From: Sphingomonas echinoides ATCC 14820
GTDB taxonomy: Bacteria > Pseudomonadota > Alphaproteobacteria > Sphingomonadales > Sphingomonadaceae
Direction: 5' to 3'
Length of the DNA: 64,000 bases
Assembly (NCBI RefSeq): GCF_000241465.1
Contig: NZ_JH584235.1
Coordinates: forward strand, 2,438,527-2,502,526
The number at the start of each line of letters is the position of its first letter. Position 1 is the first letter of the stretch. This document shows positions 1-9,463 of the stretch, in pieces. The notes beneath the pieces are model-generated. The model saw nothing but the letters and a program-made list of their open reading frames with translations, did not search any database and had not been told where the DNA came from. The translations under genes were made by a program, and so were the position numbers.

Positions 1-516
1 GGCGGGATGAAGCGGCGGCTGATGGTCGCCAAGGCCATGGTCCATTCCCCGCCCGTGCTGGTGCTGGACGAGCCCACCGCCGGCGTGGATATCGAATTGC
101 GCCAGCAGCTCTGGGCCTATGTCCGCTCGCTCAACGATGCGGGAATCACAGTGGTGCTGACGACGCATTATCTCGAGGAAGCCGAACAATTGTGCGACCG
201 CATCGCCATCATCAACCATGGCAAGGTGATCGCCAACGAACCGACGCGCGAACTGCTCGCAAAGGCGACCGAGAAACTGGTCGAGGTGACCGTCGACCGC
301 GACGTTGCCGCGCTGCCAACGGCGGCATGTTTCCAGAAGATCGCGCTCAAGGGCACGCGCACGCTCGCCATCACCTATGCCAAGGACCAGGTGAATGCGG
401 GCCAGGTGCTCGCAACCGTGCAGGCCGATGGTTACGGCATCGTCGACGTCTCAACGCGCGAAGCCGATCTGGAGGACGTGTTCCTAAACCTCACACGGGC
501 ATCGAACGCCGCCTAA
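1..516 (+). CDS. ABC transporter ATP-binding protein, C-terminal part (5' truncated by window)
   Basis: The reading frame is open from the first base, so the gene starts outside the window. The visible part begins inside the ABC signature (GGMKRR), followed by Walker B (VLVLDEPTAGVD), the D-loop and the switch histidine (LTTHYLEEAE). After about residue 90 comes a C-terminal extension ending in DLEDVFLNLT, typical of DrrA/CcmA-like ABC-2 exporter ATPases. It would hydrolyse ATP at the inner membrane for a permease encoded elsewhere. The substrate cannot be read from the sequence. Confidence 0.9.
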   Translation, partial: GGMKRRLMVAKAMVHSPPVLVLDEPTAGVDIELRQQLWAYVRSLNDAGITVVLTTHYLEEAEQLCDRIAIINHGKVIANEPTRELLAKATEKLVEVTVDRDVAALPTAACFQKIALKGTRTLAITYAKDQVNAGQVLATVQADGYGIVDVSTREADLEDVFLNLTRASNAA

Positions 517-600
517 TCCGCTTGTCTTCCCGTTCGGTTCGAGCGTAGTCGAGAACCCTGCGGGCCGCCGCGCCAGGTGTCTCGACTGCGCTCGACACGA
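517..600. repeat. REP-like inverted repeat between ABC gene and nadB
   Basis: Two arms of about 26 bases face each other around a roughly 20-base GC-rich loop. The left arm (about 530-556) starts CCGTTCGGTTCGAGCG and the right arm (about 577-603) ends GCGCTCGACACGAACGG. They pair with only a few mismatches. The CTCGACTGCGCTCGACAC core resembles short intergenic palindromes common in sphingomonad genomes (from memory, not searched). The right arm overlaps the possible GTG start of nadB at 577. Confidence 0.6.
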
Positions 601-612
601 ACGGATTCGCTT

Positions 613-2214
613 TTGCCCCAGACCAACACTTCGGACGTGCTCATCATCGGCTCGGGTGCCGCCGGGCTCACCGCCGCCCTCAATCTCGCCGATCGTTTCA
701 AGGTCACCGTGCTCGCCAAAGGGCGGCTCGACGAAGGCTCCACCGCCTGGGCGCAAGGCGGCATCGCCGCCGTGCTGGAAGAAGGCGACACCTTCGAAAG
801 CCATATCGAAGACACGATGATCGCGGGCGCGGGGCTCAACAACCGTGCGACCGTGGAAATGGTGGTCGAACGCGCACCCGCCGCGATCGCTCGGCTACGC
901 GAACTGGGCGTCCCCTTTGCCACCGAAAGCGAAGAAAATGGCGGCGCGCTGCATTTGACCCGCGAGGGCGGCCATTCGCACCGCCGCATCGTCCATGTTG
1001 CCGACGCGACCGGCTGGGCGGTGCAGGAGGCGCTGCAACGCGCCGCGACCGACCATCCCAATATCACGCTCGTCCCCGATATGGTCGCGATCGACCTTGC
1101 CACCAGTCGGCATGAGGAGCGCTATTCGGGCGCGGGCCATGTCTGGGGCGTCTATGCCGTCAACCGCGCGACCGGGCGGGTCGAACTGTACACCGCGCGC
1201 GCGACCATATTGGCGACGGGCGGCGCGGGGCGCACCTATCTGTTTTCGACCGCGCCGCGTGGCGCAACCGGGGACGGCATCGCGATGGCGTGGCGCGCCG
1301 GGTGTCGGGTTTCCAACATGGAGATGATGCAGTTCCACCCGACCTGCCTCTACAATCTCGACGTCAAGAATTTCCTGATTACCGAGGCGGTGCGCGGCGA
1401 GGGCGGGCAATTGCTGCTGCCCGACAATGGCTATCGCTTCATGCCCGATTTCGACCCGCGCGCCGAACTCGCCCCGCGCGACATCGTTGCACGCGCGATC
1501 GACCATGAGATCAAGCGGCTGGGCCTCGATTACGTCCATCTCGACATCAGCCATATGGGGCCGGACTTCATCCACGAGCATTTCCCCAACATCCAGGAAA
1601 AGCTGCTCGGCCTGGGCATCGATATGACGCGCGACCCGATTCCGGTGGTGCCCGCGCAGCATTACACGTGCGGCGGGATCGTGATCGATCTCGACGGCCG
1701 CACCGACCTGCCCGGCCTCTATGCCGCAGGCGAATGCAGCGAGAGCGGGCTGCACGGGGCCAACCGCCTCGCCTCGAACAGCCTGCTCGAATGTTTCGTG
1801 TTCGGCGAAGCCTGCGCGCAGCATATCAGCGAGCATTGGGACGATTTGCCTCCCCCGCCGGCGATTCGCCCATGGGACGAAAGCCGCGTCGAGGATTCCG
1901 ACGAGGAAGTCGTCATCAAGCAGAACTGGACCGAAATCCGCCGCTTCATGTGGAATTATGTCGGGATCGTGCGCACCACCAAGCGGCTGGAGCGGGCGCA
2001 GCACCGCATCCGCATGCTGACCGACGAGGTCAACGATTATTACGGCCACTTCCGCGTCACGCCCGACCTGATCGAGCTGCGCAACCTGCTGCAGACGGCC
2101 GAGCTGATCGTGCGCTCGGCGCTGCACCGCAAGGAATCGCGCGGGCTGCATTACACGCTGGATTATCCCGAGATGTTGCCGGGGGAAGCGCTCGACACCA
2201 TTTTGGTGCCCTGA
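613..2214 (+). CDS. nadB: L-aspartate oxidase
   Basis: Oxidises L-aspartate to iminoaspartate, the first step of de novo NAD synthesis, using FAD in the cytoplasm. The N-terminus has the dinucleotide-binding motif DVLIIGSGAAGLTAAL. The flavoprotein active-site block HLTREGGHSHRRIVH and the late FAD block GLYAAGECSESGLHGANRLASNS follow, with the succinate-dehydrogenase-like C-terminal domain after about residue 430. Length (about 533 residues) fits the family. The frame is also open from a GTG at 577, but that GTG lies in a REP-like hairpin and adds 12 unconserved-looking residues. The TTG at 613 is therefore preferred, although its Shine-Dalgarno match is weak. nadA and nadC are not in the window. 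Confidence 0.93.
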   Translation: MPQTNTSDVLIIGSGAAGLTAALNLADRFKVTVLAKGRLDEGSTAWAQGGIAAVLEEGDTFESHIEDTMIAGAGLNNRATVEMVVERAPAAIARLRELGVPFATESEENGGALHLTREGGHSHRRIVHVADATGWAVQEALQRAATDHPNITLVPDMVAIDLATSRHEERYSGAGHVWGVYAVNRATGRVELYTARATILATGGAGRTYLFSTAPRGATGDGIAMAWRAGCRVSNMEMMQFHPTCLYNLDVKNFLITEAVRGEGGQLLLPDNGYRFMPDFDPRAELAPRDIVARAIDHEIKRLGLDYVHLDISHMGPDFIHEHFPNIQEKLLGLGIDMTRDPIPVVPAQHYTCGGIVIDLDGRTDLPGLYAAGECSESGLHGANRLASNSLLECFVFGEACAQHISEHWDDLPPPPAIRPWDESRVEDSDEEVVIKQNWTEIRRFMWNYVGIVRTTKRLERAQHRIRMLTDEVNDYYGHFRVTPDLIELRNLLQTAELIVRSALHRKESRGLHYTLDYPEMLPGEALDTILVP

Positions 2215-2380
2215 AATCAACGGCCTGACCGGTTCCCGCCGAACGCTCGTCTCATCCTGTGACACAGGCGATTCATCGCACGGTTGCCACGAAAAGATTC
2301 CTCAACCCTATTGTTGCCCTATCATGGGGTTTGGGGCTCGGGTGAGAGGGTCTTTCTCGGGACATTGGGGCCAGTAAACG

Positions 2381-3481
2381 GTGACGCGCATTCTTCCGTA
2401 TCGATTCCCGAAACCGGCGGCGGCGATGCTATTGACCGCTGCTCTGTGCGCCTGCGGTCACGATGCCAACGTCCATGTCGCGCGCCTGGCCGCTCCGCCC
2501 GTTCCGGTCGCGGTGCCAAGCCCCGTCGCCGCCGCCCCTGCCCCGCGCCCGGTCGCGCCGCCGTCCGCGCTTGTCGCCAATGTCGCGGCGCTGGTGCGCG
2601 CCTTTGATGGGCGGGTTGGCGTGGCGGTGCGCAGCATTGAAGAAGGCTGGGCGGTCGACACTGGCGGCGAGCAGCGCCTGCCACAGCAAAGCGTCAGCAA
2701 ATTGTGGGTCGCGATGACCGTGCTCGATTTCCGCGATGCCGGGCGCTTGAAACTCGAAGATCCGATCACGCTGACACGCGATGACCTCACCGTCTTCCAT
2801 CAACCGATCGCCGCGCTGATCAAGGGCGAACAGGGCTATCAGACCACCGTCGGCGAATTGTTGCAGCGCGCGCTGACGATGAGCGACAATACCGCCAATG
2901 ATCGGCTGTTGCGCTATGTCGGCGGGCCCAACGCAGTGCGCGATTTCCTGCAGCGCAAGCGGCTGGGCGACATTCGCTTTGGGCCGGGCGAACGGCTGTT
3001 GCAAAGCCAGACCGCAGGCCTGGTGTGGAAACCCGATTTCGCCTTCGGCAACGCCTTTGCGCTTTCCCGCGCGCGCCTGCCACGCCCCGACCGTATCGCG
3101 GCTTATGAACGCTATGTCGCCGATCCGCCCGACGGTGCCGCCCCGCGCGCCATTGCCGACGCGCTGGCGCGGCTCAAGCGCGGCGACCTGTTGTCGCGCA
3201 GTTCGACCGAATATCTGCTGACCACGATGGAATCCTCGCACACCGGCAAGCAGCGCCTGCGCGGCGCGGTGCCCGCCGGGTGGACCTTCGGCCACAAGAC
3301 CGGCACGGGCCAGGATCTCGCCGGGCGCACCGCCGGCTATAATGATGTCGGCCTGCTGATTGCGCCTGATGGCCGCAGCTATGCGATCGCGGTGATGATC
3401 GGCGATACGCCCAAGCCGATTCCCGCCCGTCAGGCGCTGATGCAGGCGGTGGTGGCAAGCGTCGTCGCCAATCACGGATAG
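2381..3481 (+). CDS. class A beta-lactamase-like serine hydrolase, probable lipoprotein
   Basis: A 366-residue exported protein starting with GTG. The N-terminus has basic residues, a hydrophobic run and a lipobox-like LCAC ending at Cys25, then a long Pro/Ala linker to about residue 62. The catalytic domain carries SVSK (Ser104, Lys107), SDN (168-170) and KTG (306-308), the three class A penicilloyl-transferase motifs. Glu204 in GERLLQ sits 36 residues after SDN, where Glu166 of TEM falls, but the usual Asn170 is Gln208. About 33 extra residues separate this loop from the next conserved helix. It could be a periplasmic beta-lactamase or a related peptidase; hydrolysis of antibiotics is not shown. 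Confidence 0.8.
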   Translation: MTRILPYRFPKPAAAMLLTAALCACGHDANVHVARLAAPPVPVAVPSPVAAAPAPRPVAPPSALVANVAALVRAFDGRVGVAVRSIEEGWAVDTGGEQRLPQQSVSKLWVAMTVLDFRDAGRLKLEDPITLTRDDLTVFHQPIAALIKGEQGYQTTVGELLQRALTMSDNTANDRLLRYVGGPNAVRDFLQRKRLGDIRFGPGERLLQSQTAGLVWKPDFAFGNAFALSRARLPRPDRIAAYERYVADPPDGAAPRAIADALARLKRGDLLSRSSTEYLLTTMESSHTGKQRLRGAVPAGWTFGHKTGTGQDLAGRTAGYNDVGLLIAPDGRSYAIAVMIGDTPKPIPARQALMQAVVASVVANHG

Positions 3482-3534
3482 CCGAGACGAAAGCGGGGCT
3501 TTGTCCTCGTCGAAGCTTGGGCTATCCCCCCGCA

Positions 3535-6288
3535 ATGCCGCATCTCTATCTTGTCGATGGCTCGGGGTACATTTTCCGCGCCTATCACCGTCTCCCCCCG
3601 CTCACCAACATTCATGGCGAGCCGGTCGGTGCCGTTTATGGCTATACCACGATGCTGTGGAAACTGGCCGATGAACTGCACAAGGCCGATGGCCCAACGC
3701 ACATGGCGGTCATCCTCGACAAATCGAGCAAAACCTTCCGCAATGACCTTTACGATCAATATAAGGCGCACCGCCCGCCCGCGCCCGAGGATCTCGTCCC
3801 GCAATTCCCGATGATTCGCGACGCCACGCGCGCCTTCTCGCTGCCGTGCATCGAGACCGAGGGGCTGGAGGCCGACGATATCATCGCCTGCTACGCCAAG
3901 GCCGCGCTCGCGCAAGGCTGGGCGGTGACGATCGTCTCGGCCGACAAGGACCTGATGCAATTGATCGAGCCCGGCCTCGATCTGTACGACACGATGAACA
4001 ACCGCCGCCTCGGTGCCGAGCATGTTCGCGAGAAGTTCGGCGTCGAACCCGCGCAATTGGGCGACGTGCTCGCGTTGATGGGCGACAGCGTCGATAACGT
4101 GCCCGGCGTCACCGGCGTCGGCCCCAAGACCGCGTCCAAGCTGATTGCCGAACATGGCGATCTCGAGGGGGTGCTCGCCGCCGCGCCGACGATGAAAGCG
4201 GGCAAGTTGCGCGACAATCTGATCGCACAGGCCGACAATGCGCGGCTGTCCAAGGTGCTGGTCACGCTCAAATGCGACGAGCCGCTGCCGCAGCCACTCG
4301 ATGAACTGGAATTGCAGGGCATCCCCGATGCCCCCTTGCGCGCCTTTCTGGAGCATCACGGCTTCAAGTCGCTGATCGCCAAATTGTCCGCCGTAGCCGA
4401 TGCCCCTGTCGCCGCGCCGAAAGCGGTGCCGACCGAGCAGGACCCGCCGTGCGAGCATGATTCGTACGAGACCGTGGTCGACGAGGCGGCACTGGACCGC
4501 TGGATCACCATCGCGCGCCACCAGGGCTGGATCGCGATCGACACCGAAACCACAGGGATCGACGCGACCCGCGCCGAACTGGTCGGAATCAGCATGGCGC
4601 TGCATCCCAATCTCGCGTGCTACGTACCTCTCGCGCATGGCGGAAGCGGACTCTTTGCGGAAAAACCGGTGCAGTTGAGCGCAGAGGTGGCGCTGGCCAA
4701 GCTCAAGCCGCTGTTCGAGGATCCGGGCGTGCTCAAGATCGGGCACAATCTGAAATACGATATGATCGTGCTGGGGCGATTGGGCGTGAACGTCGCGCCT
4801 TTTGACGATACGATCTTGATGAGTTTTGATCTCGATGCCGGGCTGCACGGCCACGGCATGGACGAACTCGCCGCAACGCATCTGTCGCATAGCTGCATCG
4901 CCTTCAAGGATGTGGTCGGCGTCGGCAAATCGCAGCGCACCTTCAACGAAATCGATCTCGATGCGGCGACGCGCTATGCCGCCGAGGATGCCGATGTCAC
5001 GCTGCGTCTGTGGCGGCGGTTCAAGCCGCGCTTGCCCGCCGAGGGCGCAACGCGCGTCTATGAAATGGTCGACCGGCCGCTCGTGCCCGTCATCGCGCAG
5101 ATGGAACGCCACGGAATCAAGGTCGATCGCGAGCGCCTCGCGCAACTTTCGGGGGAGTTTTCCGGCCAGATCGGCGCGCTCGAAGTCGAGATCCATGCGC
5201 TCGCCGGGGGACCGTTCACGATCGGCAGCCCCAAGCAATTGGGCGACGTGCTGTTCGAACGCATGGGCATCAAGGGTGGCCGCAAGGGCAAATCGGGCGT
5301 CTATTCGACCGACGTCAACGAGCTCGAACGCATCGCCGCCGACCGCGATTCGCCGGGTAAGGACATCGCCACCAAGGTGCTCGAATGGCGGCAATTGTCG
5401 AAGCTGAAATCGACCTATACCGATGCCCTGCAAGCGCAGATCAACCCGGCGACCGGCCGCGTGCATACCTCTTACAGCCTGACCGGCGCGCAGACCGGGC
5501 GCTTGTCCTCGACCGACCCCAATTTGCAGAACATCCCGATCCGCACCGAAATCGGCCGCCAGATCCGCGATGCCTTTGTGGCGGAACCGGGCAATGTGCT
5601 GCTCGCCGCCGATTATTCGCAGATCGAGTTGCGGCTTGCCGCGCACATGGCCGATGTGCCCGCGCTGCGCGAGGCGTTCGCGAGCGGTGCCGACATTCAT
5701 AGCATGACCGCGCAGGAATTGTTCGGCGAGGTCAATCGCGACACGCGCGGGCGCGCCAAGACGATCAACTTCGCGATCCTTTACGGCATCAGCCGTTGGG
5801 GCCTGGCCGGTCGGCTCGATGTGACGGCGGACGAAGCGCAGGCGATGATCGATCGCTATTTCGATCGCTTCCCCGGCATCCGCAACTATATCGCGCAGAC
5901 CACCGAGAGCGTGCGCGAAACCGGCTACACCACCACCTTGTTCGGGCGGAAAACGCATTTCCCGCGCATCGCCTCCAAGGTGCAGCATGAGCGCCAGGGG
6001 GCAGAACGCGCCGCGATCAACGCCCCGATCCAGGGCACCTGCGCCGACATCATCAAGCGCGCGATGGTGCGGATGGGCCCCGCTTTGCTTGAAGCTGGCC
6101 TGCCCAACGTGCGGATGCTGCTGCAGGTGCATGACGAACTCGTCTTCGAACTGCCCGAAGGCGATGTCGCCGCCGCCAAGCCGGTGATCGAACGCGTCAT
6201 GGCCACCGCCGCCCAGCCCGCCGTGACGCTCAGCGTGCCGCTCGGCATCGAGATCGGCACCGGGCTCAGCTGGGGAGCCGCGCATTGA
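3535..6288 (+). CDS. polA: DNA polymerase I
   Basis: Repair and Okazaki-fragment polymerase of 917 residues. It has an N-terminal 5'-3' exonuclease (about 1-285), a 3'-5' proofreading domain with an intact AIDTETTG motif near residue 336, and an A-family polymerase domain. Motif A is DYSQIE near 693, motif B RGRAKTINFAILYG near 738 and motif C VHDELVFE near 866. ATG 3535 (PHLYLVDGSGYIFRAYH) matches the family start; the TTG at 3517 only adds six residues. The stop overlaps the next start by 4 bp, so the two genes are probably translated together. Confidence 0.97.
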   Translation: MPHLYLVDGSGYIFRAYHRLPPLTNIHGEPVGAVYGYTTMLWKLADELHKADGPTHMAVILDKSSKTFRNDLYDQYKAHRPPAPEDLVPQFPMIRDATRAFSLPCIETEGLEADDIIACYAKAALAQGWAVTIVSADKDLMQLIEPGLDLYDTMNNRRLGAEHVREKFGVEPAQLGDVLALMGDSVDNVPGVTGVGPKTASKLIAEHGDLEGVLAAAPTMKAGKLRDNLIAQADNARLSKVLVTLKCDEPLPQPLDELELQGIPDAPLRAFLEHHGFKSLIAKLSAVADAPVAAPKAVPTEQDPPCEHDSYETVVDEAALDRWITIARHQGWIAIDTETTGIDATRAELVGISMALHPNLACYVPLAHGGSGLFAEKPVQLSAEVALAKLKPLFEDPGVLKIGHNLKYDMIVLGRLGVNVAPFDDTILMSFDLDAGLHGHGMDELAATHLSHSCIAFKDVVGVGKSQRTFNEIDLDAATRYAAEDADVTLRLWRRFKPRLPAEGATRVYEMVDRPLVPVIAQMERHGIKVDRERLAQLSGEFSGQIGALEVEIHALAGGPFTIGSPKQLGDVLFERMGIKGGRKGKSGVYSTDVNELERIAADRDSPGKDIATKVLEWRQLSKLKSTYTDALQAQINPATGRVHTSYSLTGAQTGRLSSTDPNLQNIPIRTEIGRQIRDAFVAEPGNVLLAADYSQIELRLAAHMADVPALREAFASGADIHSMTAQELFGEVNRDTRGRAKTINFAILYGISRWGLAGRLDVTADEAQAMIDRYFDRFPGIRNYIAQTTESVRETGYTTTLFGRKTHFPRIASKVQHERQGAERAAINAPIQGTCADIIKRAMVRMGPALLEAGLPNVRMLLQVHDELVFELPEGDVAAAKPVIERVMATAAQPAVTLSVPLGIEIGTGLSWGAAH

Positions 6289-7805
6289 GCGCTGTGGCAA
6301 GCGCGACCGGCGGGCGAACCACGGAAGAAATCGACGCGCTGGCCAAGGGCGGCCGCACCAACATCATCGGTTTCATGATGCGGCTGGTGGCGCGGCTGCC
6401 GTTCCTGTTCATCGCTGGGCGACTCTACGGCCCGGATACGCTCGGCACCTTCGCGCGCGCGGTGTTGTTCGTCGAAGTCGCGGCCTTGCTCGCGACCTTC
6501 GGCCTCAAGCGCGGGCTGGCGCAAGCCATTGCCGAAGCGGACGAGCGACCGCACGTCCAGATCGTGTGGGATTGCCTGGTCGTCGCCGCGATCGCCTCCG
6601 GCCTCGCCAGCGCAGCGCTGATGCTGGTGCCCGAGCTGATGTACCACGGCAGCAGCCCGACGCTGCTGGAACGTCTGCTACCCTGCATCATCGTCGCCAG
6701 CGCCTGGTCCGACATCATGCTCGCCGCGCTCGCTTATCGCCGCGACGTGCAGGCGACGGTTACCGCGCGCGCGGTGATCGAACCGTGGACGATCTCGATC
6801 GCGGCGGGCGTGCTGTATCCCATCGCGCGGCATGATGGGCTGGTCATCGCCTATATGCTGTCGATGATCGCAGCCTTAGTCGCGTCGCTGGTCCCGTTCG
6901 TGCGCAGTTATGGCCGCCCGCATGGCTGGCGGCTGCACCCGGCACGCACGATCGCGCTGATCCGCCGCAATGCCCCGCTCGCCGGGGCAGATGCGCTGGA
7001 ATGGGGCACGCGCAATGTCGATCGCTCGATCCTGTTCCTGATGTTCGAGCCGCGCATCGTCGGCATTTACTGGATGGCGCAGCAAGTCGCCTCGATTCCG
7101 GGCAAGCTGAAGACCAGCTTCGACCCGATCCTGGGGCCGGTGATCACCTCCAGCCTCGCGCGCGGCGACACCGCCGGGGTGGCGAGCCAGGTGCGCCAGG
7201 TCGGTTTCTGGATTCTGGCCGCACAAACCGGGCTCGCCTTGATGGGTTCGATCCCCGGCGAAGCGGTGATGGGGACGGTCGGGCCACAATTTGTCGCGGG
7301 CACGGCGGCACTGGCGTTTTTGCTGATGGCCGAAGCGGCGGCGTCCACCGGAGCGGTGTGCGAATCCGCCTTGGTCTATATCGCGCGGCTGCAGAACATG
7401 GCGATTTCGATCGGGATGCTGCTGTTTCAGGTCGGCCTCAGCTTTGCGCTGATCTTCGGCATGCAGGCGCTTGGCTGGCCACTCGCCTATCAGGCGGCAG
7501 GCCCGGCCGTGGCGCTGTTCCTGTCGGTCTCGCTGACCTCGATCATCAAATCCAACTATCTCGCCCGCCTGCTGCGGGCACGCGTGGCCGGATGGCGCTG
7601 GCCGATGGCATGGGCGGTCGCGGCGGCAGGGCTGGTCGGCGCGGCGTTCACTTCGCTGCCGCATCGCTTCGAATGGGCGGAATTGCTGATCGGGGAACCG
7701 GCCATTGCCGGCGTCTATATCTTCGTTCTGTACCGCTGGGCGTTCGGCCCCGAGGACCGTGCGCTGTTCCGGCGGATGCCGGGTGGCGAGGCGGTCGTGG
7801 GCTGA
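6285..7805 (+). CDS. lipopolysaccharide/polysaccharide biosynthesis flippase-like membrane protein
   Basis: A 506-residue polytopic membrane protein with about 12-14 hydrophobic segments. The N-terminus [21 protein letters not shown], followed by [13 protein letters not shown], is typical of the Wzx/MATE-like oligosaccharide flippase superfamily. It probably moves a lipid-linked saccharide across the inner membrane. The start is a TTG that overlaps the polA stop in a TTGA, which is translational coupling with no obvious shared function. Which polymer it serves is not evident, and no glycosyltransferases adjoin it. Confidence 0.75.
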   Translation: MSAVASATGGRTTEEIDALAKGGRTNIIGFMMRLVARLPFLFIAGRLYGPDTLGTFARAVLFVEVAALLATFGLKRGLAQAIAEADERPHVQIVWDCLVVAAIASGLASAALMLVPELMYHGSSPTLLERLLPCIIVASAWSDIMLAALAYRRDVQATVTARAVIEPWTISIAAGVLYPIARHDGLVIAYMLSMIAALVASLVPFVRSYGRPHGWRLHPARTIALIRRNAPLAGADALEWGTRNVDRSILFLMFEPRIVGIYWMAQQVASIPGKLKTSFDPILGPVITSSLARGDTAGVASQVRQVGFWILAAQTGLALMGSIPGEAVMGTVGPQFVAGTAALAFLLMAEAAASTGAVCESALVYIARLQNMAISIGMLLFQVGLSFALIFGMQALGWPLAYQAAGPAVALFLSVSLTSIIKSNYLARLLRARVAGWRWPMAWAVAAAGLVGAAFTSLPHRFEWAELLIGEPAIAGVYIFVLYRWAFGPEDRALFRRMPGGEAVVG

Positions 7806-7830
7806 ACCCCACGCCGCCCCGCCCGCCGTC

Positions 7831-9396
7831 TCAGTGGCGGAAGTGGCGGACGCCGGTGAACACCATCGCCAGGCCCGCCGCATCGGCCGCCGCGATCACT
7901 TCATCGTCGCGGATCGATCCGCCTGGCTGGATCACCGCCGTAGCCCCGGCCTCGACCGCCGCCAGCAGGCCATCGGCGAACGGGAAGAAGGCGTCCGAGG
8001 CGACTGCCGATCCGATCGTGCGCGGCGTCGCCCAACCCGCTTTCTCGGCAGCGTCCTTTGCCTTCCATGCCGCGATGCGGGCGGATTCGAGCCGATTCAT
8101 CTGCCCGGCACCAATACCGGCGGTGCTGCCGCCCTTGGCATAGACGATTGCGTTGGACTTGACGTGCTTGGCGATGGTCCAGGCGAAGCGGCAATCGGCC
8201 AGTTCCTCGGCGGTCGGCTGGCGCTTGGTGACGACCTGCAGCTCGGGGTTGCTCGCGCCATCGCGCGTCTGCACCAACCAGCCACCGGTGATCGCCTTGG
8301 CGAGCAGCCCGGCGCGCGCCGGGTTGGGCAGGTCGCCGGTCAGCAGCAGGCGCAAATTCTTCTTGGCGGCGAAGATCGCCAGCGCTTCTTCATCGGCGTC
8401 GGGCGCAACCACCACTTCGGTGAAAATCCCCGAAATCGCGCGCGCCGTCGCCCCGTCGAGCGCACGGTTGAGGGCGATGATTCCGCCGAATGCAGATACC
8501 GTGTCGCACGCAAACGCGGCGGCATAGGCTTCTTCCAAGGTCGCGCCGGTCGCGACCCCGCAGGGGTTGGCGTGCTTGACGATGACACAGGTCGGCGCGG
8601 CCTCGCGGAATTCGCTGACCAGGTCGAGCGCAGCATCGGCGTCGTTCAGATTGTTGTAGCTCAGTTCCTTGCCCTGCACTTGCCGCGCCTGACCGATGCC
8701 GCGCGCGTGCGGGCCGCTGGCGGTGTAGAAGGCCGCCGACTGATGCGGGTTCTCGCCATAGCGCAGGGCCTGCCCGCGCTTGAGCGTCAAGGGCAGCGTC
8801 TCGGGAAAACGTTCTCCCTGATCGGCAAAGGCGAACCACTGCGCGATCATCCCGTCATAGGCGGCGGTCGCCGCATAAGCTTTGGCGGCGAAACGGCGGC
8901 GGTCGGCGAGCGTGGTGCTGCCTTGTGCCACCACCGCATAATCCGCCGGATCGGTAACAATCGCGACAAAGGCATGGTTCTTGGCGGCAGAGCGCACCAT
9001 CGACGGACCGCCAATGTCGATATTCTCGATGATCTCGTCGCGCTCGGCACCCTTGGCGACGGTCGCCTCGAACGGATAGAGATTGACGACGACGAGATCG
9101 ATCGCGCCGATGCCATGTTCCTCCATCGACGCGACATGCGCGGCATCGTCGCGCACCGCGAGCAGCCCGCCATGCACCACCGGGTGCAGCGTCTTGACGC
9201 GGCCATCCATCATTTCAGGGAAGCCGGTCAGGTCCGAAATGTCGCGCACGCTCAGCCCCGCCTCGCGCAGCGCCTTGGCAGTGCCGCCGGTCGAGACGAG
9301 TTCGACCCCGGCTTCGGCCAGCGAACGGGCGAGATCAACGATACCGGTCTTGTCGGACACCGACAGCAGCGCGCGGCGAATGGGGATGGTGGTCAT
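7831..9396 (-). CDS. purH: bifunctional AICAR transformylase / IMP cyclohydrolase
   Basis: Carries out the last two steps of de novo IMP synthesis. The 521-residue protein starts [18 protein letters not shown], the MGS-like IMP cyclohydrolase domain (about 1-150, with STGGTAKAL). The AICARFT domain holds [13 protein letters not shown] and [12 protein letters not shown], and it ends [13 protein letters not shown]...[10 protein letters not shown] as in the family. ATG 9396 is preceded by GGAG at good spacing; an in-frame extension to 9453 is unlikely. It is the last of a minus-strand run rsmB-rpe-heparinase-purH. Confidence 0.97.
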   Translation of the reverse strand: MTTIPIRRALLSVSDKTGIVDLARSLAEAGVELVSTGGTAKALREAGLSVRDISDLTGFPEMMDGRVKTLHPVVHGGLLAVRDDAAHVASMEEHGIGAIDLVVVNLYPFEATVAKGAERDEIIENIDIGGPSMVRSAAKNHAFVAIVTDPADYAVVAQGSTTLADRRRFAAKAYAATAAYDGMIAQWFAFADQGERFPETLPLTLKRGQALRYGENPHQSAAFYTASGPHARGIGQARQVQGKELSYNNLNDADAALDLVSEFREAAPTCVIVKHANPCGVATGATLEEAYAAAFACDTVSAFGGIIALNRALDGATARAISGIFTEVVVAPDADEEALAIFAAKKNLRLLLTGDLPNPARAGLLAKAITGGWLVQTRDGASNPELQVVTKRQPTAEELADCRFAWTIAKHVKSNAIVYAKGGSTAGIGAGQMNRLESARIAAWKAKDAAEKAGWATPRTIGSAVASDAFFPFADGLLAAVEAGATAVIQPGGSIRDDEVIAAADAAGLAMVFTGVRHFRH

Positions 9397-9463
9397 GGGG
9401 TGCTCCAGGGGATGGCTTTGCGCGTCCCTGCCCGCTCGCCTGCGAAGATTCAACCGGTGCGGT

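Noticed and set aside
3472..6300. 942-codon open frame antisense to polA
   Set aside because: Long antisense frames are expected in GC-rich genes. PolA motifs are complete on the plus strand and the antisense product is Arg/Gly-rich without domains.
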